From: Diadema setosum
Taxonomy: Eukaryota > Echinodermata > Echinoidea > Diadematoida > Diadematidae
DNA: 64,000 nt
Assembly (NCBI GenBank): GCA_033980235.1
Contig: CM067059.1
Span: 18,672,100-18,736,099, forward strand
Direction: 5' to 3'
Shown: piece by piece, positions 21,374 to 34,015 of the stretch
Layout of the letters: each line of letters begins with the position of its first letter
How positions within the stretch are numbered: the first letter of the stretch is position 1
The notes under the pieces: generated by a model
Databases searched by the model: none
Told to the model about the DNA's origin: nothing
Seen by the model: the letters and a program-made list of their open reading frames with translations, nothing else
Translations under genes and position numbers: made by a program

Positions 21374-21617
21374 CTCCTTTCAAGTACTTTGTGATATCAG
21401 GGCTGGACTTCTGTCTGCTTGATGCTTTTGCTGCTGCTGGTTGCTTGCTCTTGCTCTGCCTCAGATACTGCTCTACCACAATGTTCATCTTGTGAGGGGC
21501 AGGGTTGAGGCCCTGGGGGATCATTCTTGGGCTGCACGGGTACAGGTGTAAGGACTTGCTATTTCCCTGGAGTGCTGTATGAATTCCTTTCTTGCTGTAC
21601 TGGCTGCGATCATAAAT
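21374..21617 (-). CDS. FANCM: FANCM exon: region after helicase lobe 2
   Basis: A 244-nt exon begins IYDRSQYSKKGIHTALQ and contains LHLYPCSPRMIPQGLNP. It aligns with vertebrate IYNQSQSNKRSIYKAI and HFYQRSPRMVPDGINP, the brace-like segment closing lobe 2. The C-terminal part (QSKSKQPAAAKASSRQ) is a basic, alanine-rich linker. The acceptor is GTTCCTTTTAAG. The donor that keeps frame with the next exon is GGAG followed by GTTTGT, which is weak. A stronger GTAAGA lies four bases downstream but would leave phase 2, so the 3' limit is an inference from phase. Confidence 0.9.
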
Positions 21618-21857
21618 CTTAAAAGGAACAAATAAAGATTTAACAAGGTTGTCATTTAATTCAAGTTCAGTGAAAATACTATCATCTGTTCTTGATCTAT
21701 TTCAAGTTTATTTCTTGAAATTGATTTTAAGTGGGAATTTTTTTTTTTTTTTTAAAGACACAAAATAGTGACTACCAGGTACACAACATGTAAAATGCAA
21801 GCTCCCGGTAATTAAAGGTTTTATTTTTTGCCAAACGGGTTGTTCAATCCACTTCAA

Positions 21858-22326
21858 ATTAAAGGAGACCTCTGGATGATTTTCAGATTTTTACATTTTA
21901 ACAACTATGAATTAGTTATACTGAGGACAGTGTTTCATAATTTATGAAAATTGGGATGAAGAATAAGATTATTTTCGAAATTTAAAACAAACTGCAATGA
22001 ACAAGGATGATGACGTGGCAGAGTCACCATAAGAATGCGCAAGTTGGGGCTCAAGGAAACAGAACAAAAGAAGTAGGCATGCATAGATTATACACAGGTG
22101 ATTTGAAAGCAAGTGGTATTGTAATGGAATCACACTGCCATTACATTTCTGAAATATGTGGGCCTCTTTGTCATCATCCTTGTTCAGTGTAATTTGTTCA
22201 AGTTTTTTCAAAGTATTGTTTCTCTGCTCAAGAACCACAATAAATTCCACAAATCTATACATGGAGCTGTTGATTCATGTACTATATGATGTGAAACTAT
22301 GAAAATCGTCTGGAATGCCCCTTTAA
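21858..22326. mobile_element. MITE with TIR TTAAAGGRGNCNTCYRGAYGATTTTCA
   Basis: The left end TTAAAGGAGACCTCTGGATG and the right-end reverse complement TTAAAGGGGCATTCCAGACG pair as TIRs. Single ends of the same family occur at 34,814, about 36,630 and 37,290. It ends in TTAA-like sequence on both sides. Confidence 0.7.
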
Positions 22327-22329
22327 TGT

Positions 22330-22500
22330 ATTTTTTTTCCCTTTTCTTTTCTTTTCTTTCTTCTTCCTTTGTTACTGTTAACGCTGATTTTGTTAATGCT
22401 ATTGTGTTTCTAGTCTATTTGTATGAGTAGCAAAAGTGCGCTTAGAAACGTCAGTATGAAGCACCATATAAATGCAATTATTATTATTATTATTATTTAA
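22330..22500 (+). repeat. Retroposon-like 3' end with (ATT)n tail
   Basis: The TTTCTTTTCTTTTC pyrimidine tract and GCACCATATAAATGCAATTA followed by (TTA)n look like the 3' end of a LINE or SINE. No body is recognised upstream. Confidence 0.4.
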
Positions 22501-23144
22501 GCATTGTTGATTCAAAATAGTTATTTTAAGCAATCACAGAATTTACAATCAAATTCTTATTTTTGTCGAAAGTGATTTCAGATGAAACACAAACTTAAGA
22601 TAATGGTGCAAAAGCAGTATTTTTCTTTGCTGCACAAAGATGGCCGACATTACCATCGTTTTCTGCGCTGGATAAACCATGATGGCCATTCTTACAGTCC
22701 ATGCTTTTTAGATCGATACCAAATTTGCCTGCAACGTTTTGCAACCTTACGAGTAAGAACCAATTTTGCACTCACAGGTTCGCTTCTTTTTTGGCCTAAC
22801 TCCCTTCAAGTGTGCACTGTGTGCATATCCTCACATGCAGACAAAGGATACACAGCAAAGGCATAGATTCGAGTATGAGTATCATCAATAAGAAGATTAA
22901 CAGTCTTCTAATGATGTCTGTACCCAAACGTATGAATCGCATTTTATCCGTCAGTTATCCTTCTGTGGTGGTACAACACTGGTCTGTCAAGAAGAGAGCC
23001 CGAAGTTCAGAAACAATGAAATGTGGGGGAGAAATCAGAAAATGAAAGCTGAGATAGAAAAAGAGAGAGATTGAGAGAGTTGGAAAAAGAAATAGAGAGA
23101 GAGAGAGAATGAGAGCGGGAAAGGAAGAGGAAAGACAGAAAAGA

Positions 23145-24072
23145 AAACTAGAAATGTTGCTATGGCGACTGGTATGAATCCGCCATAATGCATGGTTCTC
23201 TGAATAGGTCTATAGCACAATGTCTTGACAATGTGTGATGACAGTTTCATATAACTGGCAAAATATTAAAATGACAGGTTTGTCACAAATGCATTCAGTG
23301 TTCACTTTTCTTGAACTAGGTTTATTTGGATGAATGGCTATACTGTCTAAGAGTGCAGGTATTTGGGGATTTGAGGATTTGTATTGAACTTTTGACCCTT
23401 TTATAAGTTTAAAGAAGAAGTGAAATTTAGCACTTTCACTTGACCTTTGACCTTTTGGCAAGAAACTTCCAAGAGAATCTGTATTGGGTAATACATGCAT
23501 ACACCAAGTTTCAAGAAAAAATCCTGCAGGCGTTGCACAGATAAGAGAGAAATAATGACATTTTGATGAGTTGACCTTGACCTTTGACCCCTGACCTTAG
23601 ACCCATGACCCGTAAATTCCCTACATGATCACTGTCAGTCAATACATGTATATATACTAAGTTCCATGAAGATACCTTGAAATATTTGTTAGATGGAGAA
23701 AAAAGTGAAATTTTAACATTTTCACTTGACCTTTGACTCTTGACCTTTGACCTCATGACCAAAAACTCTCTCTGGGGATCTTTATTTGGTAGTTCATGTA
23801 TACACCAAGTTTCAAGAAAATATCTCCTGGCATTGCTTAGATATAGGGGAAATAGTGACATTTTGAGCATTTGACCTTGAGCATGTGCGCCCCAAATGTT
23901 GATAGGCACAACTTCGCCCACTCATACATATACATGCCAAGTTTTATTAGGATACCTCTTACAGTTTTTTAGATATGCTGTCCACAAAATTGATTACGGA
24001 CGGAAGGACGGACGAACGGACAACCCGAAAACATAATGCCTCTGGCAACACTTCGTGGCGGAGGCATAATAA
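23145..24072 (+). mobile_element. TGACCTTTGACC-rich element, copy 1
   Basis: It begins ACTAGAAATGTTGCTATGGC and GACTGGTATGAATCCGCCAT, and ends CGGACAACCCGAAAACATAA then GCCTCTGGCAACACTTCGTG and GCGGAGGCATA. The interior has many TTGACCTTTGACC runs between segments such as TACACCAAGTTTCAAGAAAA. Ends are short inverted repeats (TATGCCTCCGCC type). There is no ORF. Confidence 0.82.
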
Positions 24073-24549
24073 GAAGTCTCATTCATTTATCTCAATCGAT
24101 GGATAAGATTTAAATGCCCACATTTAACGGGTGCATGAAATGACGAGTGTTTGACTGGGAGTATGTGACAGCTTTGAGGATACATAGCAACACATAATTA
24201 GACTACATGCATTCTTCAATTAGCCATATAACAAATTCTTATTTTGTCCACTTATGCAGTATAATGTCTTAACGGCAGGTATTTTTTTTTTAAGCATCGG
24301 TTATGTTTTAATGTTGAAGATATTCAGTGATGTTCTATAAAGAAACTTCCCATAGAATCTCTGGGAAAGTATACACCATTAAAGTTTCAAGAAAAATCCT
24401 GTAGGCATTGCATAGATATGAGTGAAATAGTGACATTTTGAAGGAATTGACCTTGACCTTTGACCCCTGACCCAAAATTGCCCCGGACAGTCAGTACATG
24501 AATATGCACCAAGTTCCATGGAGATACCTCAAACCATTTCTGCATATGA

Positions 24550-25348
24550 AGACTAGAAATGTCGCTACGGCAACTGGTATGCCTCCGCCATAATGCATGA
24601 TTCTCCTAATAGGTCTATAGTACAGTGTCTTGACAATGTGTGATGACAGGTTTGTCACAAATGTGTTGCATGTTCACTTTCCTTGACCTAGGTTGAATTG
24701 GATGAATGACTATATTGTTTAGAGTGCAGTTATTTGGGGATTTGAGGATTTTTACTTGATTTTTTTACCCTTTTATAAGTCGAAGGAAGAAGTGAAATTT
24801 AGTCCTTTCACTTGACCTTTGACCTTTTGGCAAGAAACCTTCAAGAGAATCTCTATTGGGTAATACATGCATACACGAAGTTCCAAGAAAAATCCTGCAG
24901 GCATTGCACAAGTAAGAGGGAAATAGTGAAATTTTGAGGAGCTGACCCTGACCTTTGACCCCCTGACCTTTGACACAGTGACACTTCGTGGTGGAGGCAT
25001 GAAAAAAGTTAAATCTTAACATTTCCACTTGACCGCATGGCCCAAACTCTCTCTAGAAAATCATTATTGGGTAGCACATGTATACTAAGTTTCAAGAAAA
25101 GACCTTCAGGCATTTCAGGCATTCAACCTTGACCTTTGGACTTGAGCATGTGCACCAAAACTTGATAGGCACAACTTTGCTCGTGCACTCATACATATAC
25201 ATGTTAAGTTTCATTAGGGTACCTGAAATTTTTTTTTTTTGGTTACACTGTCCACAAAATTGATTATGGACGGAAGGACGGAGGGACAGACTTAAGGATG
25301 GACAACCCGAAAACATAATGCCTCCAGCGACACTGTGGCGGAGGCATA
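24550..25348 (+). mobile_element. TGACCTTTGACC-rich element, copy 2
   Basis: Same ends as the 23,145 copy: ACTAGAAATGTCGCTACGGC and GTATGCCTCCGCCATAATGC to ACCCGAAAACATAATGCCTC then GTGGCGGAGGCATA. It is shorter internally. A GCAT(G)AAAAAAGTTAAAT join near 24,998 after an early CTTCGTGGTGGAGGCAT suggests a deletion or a nested end. Confidence 0.82.
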
Positions 25349-25349
25349 A

Positions 25350-26660
25350 AAAACTTGCAGAGCTCATGGTTTCCCTTCCCCTATAAAAGTTATGCTGAGC
25401 ATGAGGCATAATTGTGCTGGCAGAAAGCTCTCAAGTTTCACCAACTCAAACATGTGGCCTTGTGCTAGTTGTCTCCACCTATAGGCATACAAGATTATTT
25501 CATATTTTTTTTCTTGGGACACTTGGTTTAATTTTTGTCCTGAAGAGACATATTAATCCTAAATTGCATTTCTAAGTAAACATTTATGATCCACAAACGT
25601 CTATTCAATGTTTATCTTTCAGGCCAAAAGAAAGACAAAATAGTTATAGCACAATGTTGTTTGCAATGATTCTATACTGGGTTTGACTCAAAACATTACT
25701 AATCACCCCTATTCCTGTCCCCCCCCCCCCCATCAATGCAATTTACACACAGTTTACGACCAAGTGGGGGTGTTAAAAGTGCATTTAAAAACAAATTTTT
25801 AGGGAATTAAACATTAAAAAAAAAAAAACACTGCGAAGGATTATGATCATAGCTTATGAAAACTATTCATTTTACTAAGTACAGGCAGAGTGAGTGAGTG
25901 CTTCGAAATGTTAGATTTTTAATTAAATTTTGTATTACGCTACTATTGAGTCAAAATAACAGAAATCACATTTGTCATGCAATATCCATTCAGAAACATT
26001 TGTTTATACACATTTATATGTGCAAACGACGCGAACGAGAGCTCAGAATCATCACAAATTGTGTTTCTTATAAACATAGGTACATGTATGTCACAAGTGA
26101 TGTGCGCTCCAGATTAGCCAAATATGTATTATTCTTTGAGCAATGTAGATATCACTTGCAACTTGCAAGTAGTGCTAAGGTTAAAATATCCCTTCGTGAC
26201 TGATGAGCACTGTCTGATGAATTATTTTGGCACAAGTTTACTCTCTTTCCTTTTAGCATTTTAGCACATTTCTCTCACTGTCAACATCAAGTTATTGTGG
26301 AAGTCATGTTTCTATTGTTTTAACCATTGCTTGTATCAATACAATACAATACAATACAATACAATACAATCAGATCATTTACATGGTGCTCTTACACAGT
26401 CGATTTCTGGTTTCACAGCACTTTACAACAAAATTCAGTCACAGATTGGCATTAACAAGAATAGTCTTAAGATTCTTCTTGAAGACATTAAGGCAAGGGG
26501 AAATGCGGATGAACCATGGTAGGTAGATCGTTCTACATTCATGGAAAAGCCGTCACGAAAGTATTGTCCCCCGCTCTCCTGATCTGCTGTTGGTTTTGGG
26601 TACATGGAGTAAGGTGCTATCTGCACTTGAACGTAGTCCAGATCAAGCACAACACAGTAC
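25350..26660. other. FANCM intron with (ACAAT)n microsatellite
   Basis: The only clear structure is a pentanucleotide microsatellite, ACAAT repeated about six times at 26,339-26,372, and a C run at 25,719-25,731. No exon was seen. Confidence 0.5.
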
Positions 26661-26667
26661 ATGCAGT

Positions 26668-26838
26668 ATACAAATGATGCACAGGACAGAGTGGATTGGT
26701 GAGAATTGGATGCGCAAGTTTAACTTTGGAACTGTTTAAACCATGAGTGCAGCGAGTGGGTTTTAGACTGTTCCTAAGTTAAACGAGAGCATCCAATTCT
26801 CACCAATCCACGAAATAGCCTGTGCATCATTTGTGTTA
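26668..26838. mobile_element. 171-bp MITE/foldback
   Basis: ACAAATGATGCACAGG then GTGGATTGGTGAGAATTGGA at the left is mirrored by TCCAATTCTCACCAATCCAC then CCTGTGCATCATTTGTG at the right. The pairing spans about 50 bases per arm. Confidence 0.8.
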
Positions 26839-26839
26839 T

Positions 26840-28005
26840 AAAATGGGGCCGTAAATTCATGAAATACAACCATTTCCCCCATCATCCGTCCAGTACACCT
26901 ACAACACTGTAAAAGACTTGAGCCATGCATTCGGAATTTACCAGATGCATGGCTCAGTGTGGATCAGTAAAAATCAATGCATGACAACTGAACAATCAGA
27001 TTGTAGAGATTTTAAAGCCCATTTTATAATATGGGATGATAAGAGATCTAAGATAAGTAGGAGCTTTCCCTTAAAGACACTTGTACACGCTTGTCAAGAT
27101 CTTGAAAGCAATGCGCTCTGCGACTGGTAGCCAATGTAGCTGCTTCAGCAAGGGGATGACTTGATCAGGCACATGAAGATGTGTTTTGCCACACGATTCT
27201 GTACCATGTCACTGAGATTGTTGAAAATCAAATAGTGATGTGAGCATTTTGAAGATTACAAATGCTGGGATGAACCAATGCTAGGGTGAATCAACAAACC
27301 TGCTTCTCTATTTATCACACCTTTATTTCATATTACTTTGATTGGTGTCCTATATGGAATCCTTTCCCGCCAAAAGGACCATTGCTTGCACTAGACGTGC
27401 ACATGTATGCACAAGTCAGAGCCCATAGCTGTTTGCTGAGCAGTAGGCCTATACCACGAATATAACTGAAGAAATCTAAGCGATACAATTTGGTGCATTG
27501 GAGGTGTCAGTTCGAATAAGTTTTGTTCCAAGTTAATTACATTATCTTTAATTCTTTATTCGCATCATTGATACTGATTGATACTCATTGATACTCTACT
27601 GCGAACAAACTTTAGTTTTTTCGTAGCAAATCTAAAAAAAAAGTGCTTGAATATGACTCCAGACTACAGCCTTCCATGACACAATACACATTGATAGTTG
27701 CTTCTAATGATAATCCACTATTAATGAGCTGAAACTGTTGGAAATGTTCATGGTACAGTGTAAAGTCACTAAAGTGTTACTCGTTCACCATCTTGGGATT
27801 AGCCATTACCTCTAAGATTTCATAATGCGGATGAGCTGCTGGGTGCGATTCTTACATAGGCTAGGTCAGTGCCAGCATGCATTGGTGAGCCACTTTCACT
27901 TTGCCATTCGTTTTAGTCTGAAATGTATTCATTACAAGCTTAAACGTGATTGCATTATTTGAACAATGAAAAGAATTCTTAAATTGCTAGAAAGGTTAGA
28001 GGAAA
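26840..28005. other. FANCM intron, nothing recognised
   Basis: No exon, RNA gene or repeat boundary was identified. Confidence 0.4.
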
Positions 28006-28009
28006 AGAA

Positions 28010-29033
28010 ACAAGAGACCCGCGGGTCTAGTGCTCACCCGAGTATCGCATGTTCACCTTTCACGCAGTCACTAATCTGAACTATTCACAGCTCTACTAAA
28101 ATTTGACCAGGCATTCTCAAGTAGAAGATGATAATGTACAATAAGGGCCCAATTTTTTTAAGATTCCTTAACATGGGGGATTAGGGCCCCCTGGGGCCCT
28201 CTGGGTGGGGCATGGTACCCATTTTGATAAATTGAGATCCTGACCCCCTAGGGATGCTACCTGCCAAGTTTGACAAAAATCCATCATAAGATTTTCAGGA
28301 AGAAGATGATAATGTACAATTCAGGCCCCCATTTGGACCTTCCCAACCCCCCCCCCCCCACCCCCAAGAGGGGCACCCCTGGATCTGCTATGAACAAACT
28401 TGAAACTACAGTCATTAATGTACTCACTCATAGTATTATCTTAGCTCTATAACTTCTGATTCTAGAGAAGATTTTTGAAGATTCCTTCATTTTGGGGGGT
28501 TGGGCCCCCTGGGGGCCCCCTGGGTGGGGCATGGTGCCCATTTTAACAAATTGAAATCCTAACCCCCTAGGGATGCTACCTGCCAAGTTTGGTGAAAATG
28601 GGTTATGGGGTTCTAAAGAAGAAGATGAAAATGTACAATTTAGGCCCCATTAGGACCCCTCCCCTGGGACCCAAGGGGGGCACCCCTGATTCTGCCATGA
28701 ACAAACTTGGAACTACAGTCATCAATGTACTAACTCATAGTATTAACTTAGCTCTATCACTTCTGGTTCTAGAGAAGAAGATTTTTACAGATTCCTTAAT
28801 TTTTTTTTTGGGGGGGGGGGGTTTGGCCCCCTGGGGGCCCCCTGGGTGGGGCATGGTGCCCATTTTTAACAAATTGAGTTCCTAACCCCCTAGGGATGCT
28901 ACCTGCCAAGTTTGATGGAAATCGGTCTTGGGGTTTTCAAGAAGAAGATGAAAATGTAAAAAGTTTACGCACGACGGACGCCGGACGAAGGGCGATCGCA
29001 ATAGCTCACTTGAGCCTTTGGCGCAGATGAGCT
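28010..29033 (+). mobile_element. Full copy of the G/C-rich hairpin-ended element
   Basis: It starts ACAAGAGACCCGCGGGTCTA then GCTCACCCGAGTATCGC and ends GCGATCGCAATAGCTCACTT then GAGCCTTTGGCGCAGATGAG-CTAA. Inside, a ~312-bp unit is present about three times, each beginning GATTCCTTAATTTT.GGGG near 28,165, 28,480 and 28,791. The right palindrome ending in CTAA recalls Helitron 3' ends, but the left palindrome does not fit that pattern. There is no ORF. Confidence 0.83.
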
Positions 29034-29354
29034 AAAAATGAAAGGGTTTACTAAAGGTATGTTTCAGGGGGCACACTCATTGAAGGACGTGAGACTACCA
29101 TCTTTACATTAAATTTACTTATAAGTTAAGTGCCCTGAGGGGTGAAAATTTATTATTTTTTCAGTTATTTAGATAAGAGTTTTAAGTGCCTTTATTGTTC
29201 ATTTTTGTCTTAATAGTTGACTAATAATTTGTTACCTTTCAGGGGCCCCCCCCCAAAAAAAAAAAAAAAATTGTGGGGATATGGGGGGGGGGGGAATCTT
29301 GGTCTCATGCTAATTGCGTGAGAGTTGGCAGCCCTGTGATGATGATCAAGATGA

Positions 29355-29750
29355 GATGTAAAGAAAGTTGGCTGCCTCAGAGTTTAAACTCATTTCTGTG
29401 TTGAGGAGCATGTTGTTTCTTTGGTTGGACACCAACTTAGTAGAATATTCATATTCAATGAAAACATTCAATGAAACAGAAAATATCAGTAAATCCAGTT
29501 TATGGCGGAACCTAACTAATCTTTTCTTCTTCTAATCTGGATTTCTTTGCTATTGGAATTCCTCTTCTGTTAAGAAGGTTAGTTGCCTTAAAGATTAAAT
29601 CCATTTCTGACATGAGGAGCATGTTGGTCCTTTTCAAATGAACACTTACTTATTGGAATGTCCATGTCTGATCACTTTTAAAACAATCAATGAAATGGAA
29701 ACTGTCAGTCAAGCTAGTTTATGGTTGAATCTCGCTATTCATTTTTCTAC
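29355..29750. repeat. Diverged ~230-bp tandem duplication
   Basis: AAGAAAGTTGGCTGCCTCAG..GAGGAGCATGTTG..AGTTTATGG recurs as AAGAAGGTTAGTTGCCTTAA..GAGGAGCATGTTG..AGTTTATGG about 220-230 bases later, with many substitutions. Confidence 0.6.
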
Positions 29751-30760
29751 ATTGGATTTCATGGCCCTGAAAATGGTGATTTAGCTGTCAAAATCAAATT
29801 TCTAGGTTATCTAGAAGCTGAGATCTTGACAAAACAGTGTTTTATGGCAAAAATATATACCGGTACTCTATAAAATCCAATATTATGGTCATGTAGGTAT
29901 CAGGGCAAATGGAAACATTGTTTTACTGATCTCTTATACTACAATGTTTCCACACTTTTGTTTTTTATACTCTCTCTCTCTCTCAAAAAAAAAAAAAAAA
30001 TCTGCAACCCCTCCTGATGGAGCCGTGATTGTTGAACATGTGGTGAAAGTTTCTGAATAAACAACTTGAACATTGTTAGATTTGCCTGAAAATATATTTT
30101 CTGTACATACAGGCCTAGCTTTTTAGTGGACCACTCTTTTTCCATACCTACATTATTCTTATCTTTCAAAGTATGGATAGGTGTTCTTAGTTATACTACA
30201 TATATAATATTTTATTATATACTATGTGATTCACTTTTCATTATGTATTTCTTTTCTAATTAACTGAACAATGTGACTGTTTTACGCATGCTTTATATTA
30301 TACATTTTGTTTCACTCCTTGCTGGATGGAAACCCCCCCCCCCCAAAAAAAAAAAAAAAAAAAAACAACAATTAAACCTGAACTGAACTGAAAGGTCACT
30401 GGTACTGTACTTAAAGCACAACATCACTGGTGACATTCACTACATTCAAGTAGGGAGGTGTTAGAGAGCAGTAGCATCTCTTCATAATTTGAGCAGAGTT
30501 ATGTGTAGGTTCTATAGTATGACAATTGAATGCTGAGCATTTTACTGGCTTTGATGTCACATGCTCCAAGCTGCTCTTCTATAGATATGGAGACCAAAGA
30601 AGAGGTTCATGATTTAACAATTTTAAGCTGCATTTCAGGGGAAATTTTGAAATCCTGTATGGACATTGGTGGTAATCTTGTATGGAACAATTTTTTTTTC
30701 TTCAAATCTCTGTATTACTAATTCCCACAGACCTAAAAAAGGAGTATCAGAATATCATAA
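29751..30760. other. FANCM intron with homopolymer tracts
   Basis: It contains a (CT)n/A15 stretch near 29,970 and a C13A21 tract near 30,334 followed by AATTAAACCTGAACTGAACTG, possibly a retroposon tail. No exon was seen. Confidence 0.4.
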
Positions 30761-30761
30761 A

Positions 30762-32025
30762 ACTAGAAATGTCGCTATGGCGACTGGTATGCCTCCGCCA
30801 TAATGCATGGTTCTCCTAATAGGTGTATAGTACAATGTCTTCACAATGTGTGATGACAGTTTCACATAACTGGCAAAATACTGAAATGAGAGGTTTGTCA
30901 CAAATGTGTTGGATGTTCACATTCCTTGAACTAGGTTTGCTACATGTATATTGTCTAAGAGTGCAGGTACATGTATTTGGGGATTTGAGGATTTTTTACC
31001 TGACTTTTGACCCTTCTATAAGTTTATGCATTGAGTGAGGTACGAAGAAAAAGTGTAATTCTGTATAAAAGTTTTTTTTTTGTTTTGTTTTTTGCATTTT
31101 AGCTTAGCCTTTGACCCTTAACCTTTGACCTTCTGGCAGGAAATTTCCCAGAGAATCTCCATTAGGTAATAAGTCTCAAGAAAAAGCCTGCAAGCATTAC
31201 ATATATATGATGGAAACAGTGAAATTCTGAGGGGTTGAACTTGACCTTTGACCCCTAAATTCCCTAGATAATCCCTTCCAGTCAGTACATGCATTAATAT
31301 GTACCAAGTCCCATGAAGATACCTTGAACCATTTGTGAGATATGGAAAAGTTAAATTTTGAAATTTTCAACTGACTTTTGACCTTTTGACCTCATGACCT
31401 GAAACTCTCTGGAGAATCTTTGTTCAGCAGTACATGTTTACACTAAGTTTCAAGAAAATACCTTCAGGTATTTGCATAGATATGGAGGAAATAGCAAAAT
31501 TTTTAGCATTTGAACTTGATCTTTTGATCTTTGACCTCTTGCCGATTTCACTCCAAAACTGCTTACATAATTGTCCCATCATACATCATCCTTGGACCAA
31601 GTTTGGTGAAAGTTGCTTTATCCAGTCTTGAGTTATCACGTAAACAGATGAATTTTAGGATTTGACCTTGATCTTTTACCTTTGACCTCGGGCTCATTTC
31701 ACTCCAAAACTAATCAAGTAATTGCCCCATCATACGTCATCCTCGGACAAAGTTTGGTGAAATTTGCTTGATTCAGTCTTGAGTTATCAGGTAAACAGAT
31801 ACAATTTCATGATTTGACCTTGACCTTTGGCCTCTGGATAATTTCTTCAAAAATCTAATAAAATAATTGCTCCATCATACTTTTTACTTGGACCAAGTTT
31901 GGTAAAATTCTACTCAATATTACTCGTTACTGATTAAATGTATGGGGACGGACGTACAGACATACGTACGGATGGACGGACAACCTGAAAACATAATGCC
32001 TCCGTTACCCTTCGGGCGGAGGTAT
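30762..32025 (+). mobile_element. TGACCTTTGACC-rich element, copy 3 (long)
   Basis: ACTAGAAATGTCGCTATGGC to ACCTGAAAACATAATGCCTC and GGGCGGAGGTATAG. It is longer than the other copies because a ~130-bp unit is repeated near 31,530-31,900: CTCCAAAACT..TAATTG.CCCATCATAC..CATCCT.GGAC.AAGTTTGGTGAAA. The end includes GGACGGACGTACAGACATAC. Confidence 0.82.
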
Positions 32026-32029
32026 AGAA

Positions 32030-33090
32030 AGTCATCACAGAAGTATGATTGTACTAATTTCTTTGCATGGACAGCAAATTGCTGCTGGCTAGGTATGTTG
32101 CATTTCATGAATGCTGCATGCTTAAAGAGAAGTGCTGTCTTTTGTATTTTGTCAAAGCAATTTATGAACTTCTGCGATTAAGCACATAACTTCTCAGTGG
32201 CATGGAGCATGGGTACACGGGAGATATTCTTTTTTCTTCTCCTTTAACACCTCCCTGTTTCAAGGATGGAGCATCTTCAAATAAAACTAGACAATCAATA
32301 TTGAATGCAATCGTGGTAAGGGCTGTATAATGAACTTGAAATTTTCTTGTCCAGAGTACATGTACATACAAAAGATGTTCTGCAAGCAAATTTCACCAGT
32401 AAACTGCTACATTTTTGCAAGTTATTAACTTCACCGTTGTAAGGGTGTAGTAATTGTTAATTCATCTTTCACTACAAAAAATAAGGAGCAAGTGACAATA
32501 CTAAGTACTAAATGTTTTTCTTTGGTGATTCCCTGTATTCCCTGTACATAAACACGATGTGTGCTTTGCATTTAAAGTATTGTACTAGCATGTTATGTCC
32601 CAGATATTCAGTTCAGTTACATTGTTCATTTTTTATAATTCTCCAGTGCAACATAATCAAAAACATATGTGCACAGTGTACGTGAAAGTCAAGAACTTCA
32701 ACATAAGTCACTGCCTAGTACTATGTATATATTTTATCTCCTATGGGGACAAGGGATGACATCTCATAGCGCTTTGTACCCAGTGGAAAAGGCATTCTAA
32801 AAATATCAGCTATCATTATTATCATAAGCAGTCAATAAAATGGGGAAGACATATAGCTATGTCGTGGCCCACAGGGCGTGCTGAACCCACAGTTACTGTA
32901 GTTACTAGTTGCATGCGATCCTGCAATGGCATGGCTTGAATTTTTTAGAAATTGTATTTTTGCGTCTTGTTGTTTTCACACATTTCTATATTGTATGCTA
33001 TTTTCACAAACATTTCAGCTTGTATGTTAATCAAATTCTTGGTTTCGATATTTCATATCAGACACATGTTGTAACAGAAGAGAAACTGCA
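32030..33090. other. FANCM intron, nothing recognised
   Basis: Apart from a CATAGCGCTTTGTACCCAGT / ATCATTATTATCATAA retroposon-like end near 32,770-32,826, no feature is supported. Confidence 0.4.
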
Positions 33091-33095
33091 CTCAC

Positions 33096-33302
33096 TGCCA
33101 CTTCCTTTCCCTCTGTGACCAGCATGACGATCCTCCCCTGTCGCTTTCGGCCTGTACGACCCATCCTCTGTACCAGCCTAATAGGGCTCTTGTGGGCATC
33201 GTAGCAGATGATCAGGTCAACATCACCAATGTCCAGGCCTTCCTCACCAACGCAGGTTGATACCAGGGTGTTGTATCCACCAGACCGGAACTCATTTACC
33301 AC
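33096..33302 (-). CDS. FANCM: FANCM exon: helicase motifs V and VI
   Basis: A 207-nt, 69-residue exon begins [20 protein letters not shown] and continues [20 protein letters not shown]. It contains the arginine-finger motif [12 protein letters not shown] (motif VI). This is the most conserved piece of FANCM and nearly matches the vertebrate protein. The acceptor is TTGCAACAG and the donor is GTGGCA followed by GTGAGT. The intact [11 protein letters not shown] (motif V) and QRMGRTGR imply that this ATP-hydrolysing lobe is under selection. A longer ORF reads into the flanking introns on both sides, but splice phase supports the limits given. Confidence 0.96.
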
Positions 33303-33369
33303 CTGTTGCAACACATGATTGTAAGATCAATATTGTCTTACAGAATCTTATGTTTGCTGCAGTGACTGT

Positions 33370-34015
33370 ATGTGACCTTGCATCACAAACCCAACATAAA
33401 GTCACCAGATATGGATTTTTAGTTAAGGGCAGATTCTGAAAGAGCAGACTCTAAAGCTTTAAAATGATGTATGACTCAATTCAAATAAGACTCTCTTAAC
33501 CTATCTAAAGATCGGAGAGAAAGCTCACACTCTGGAAAATGTGAACTGAGAAAAGAGGCTCCGAAGCATAGTGTCTATTCAAGCGCTTTGGGAATCTTCA
33601 AGTCGTGCTGGCTGTAAACAATGAAGGGATTATCAGATTAAGCTGAAATTGAGCATGCTCTCTTAACACATTCTTTCCATGATTAATGCCAACTTTCAAA
33701 TCAATAGCATAATCTTTTCAAAAGTTATTACAGTTCAAAGCGTAAGAGTGTGCAAAGGATTTTCAAGAAATGAAAAGGGTCCTCTAACATACCTGATCAC
33801 ACTACTCTACAAAAAGAGGGGTTGTAGAAAAACTGCTGAAAACAGTTTCCCATTCATTTTATGATCCGAAACTTAAGCATAATCCAGAAGAAGAATAGCT
33901 CTTTTAGAAAATAGGGAAAACTCAAAATTGACTTGATTGACCGTTTCACCTCTTTTGAGTCCTCATGTAAAGTCAGGGAGTGTGACTTTTTGTTGGTTTT
34001 GTGATGCACAGTCAC
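33370..34015 (-). mobile_element. MITE with TIR TGTGACCNTGCACCTCAAAAC-type, copy 1
   Basis: TATGTGACCTTGCATCACAA at the left and TTTTGTGATGCACAGTCACT at the right are inverted. The interior (ATCAGATTAAGCTGAAATT, CTCCGAAGCATAGTGTCTAT) is the reverse complement of the copies at 46,580 and 49,083. Confidence 0.8.

Noticed and set aside
28010..29033. Firm Helitron assignment
   Set aside because: The 3' hairpin and CTAA fit, but the 5' end is palindromic and no insertion-site evidence could be read.
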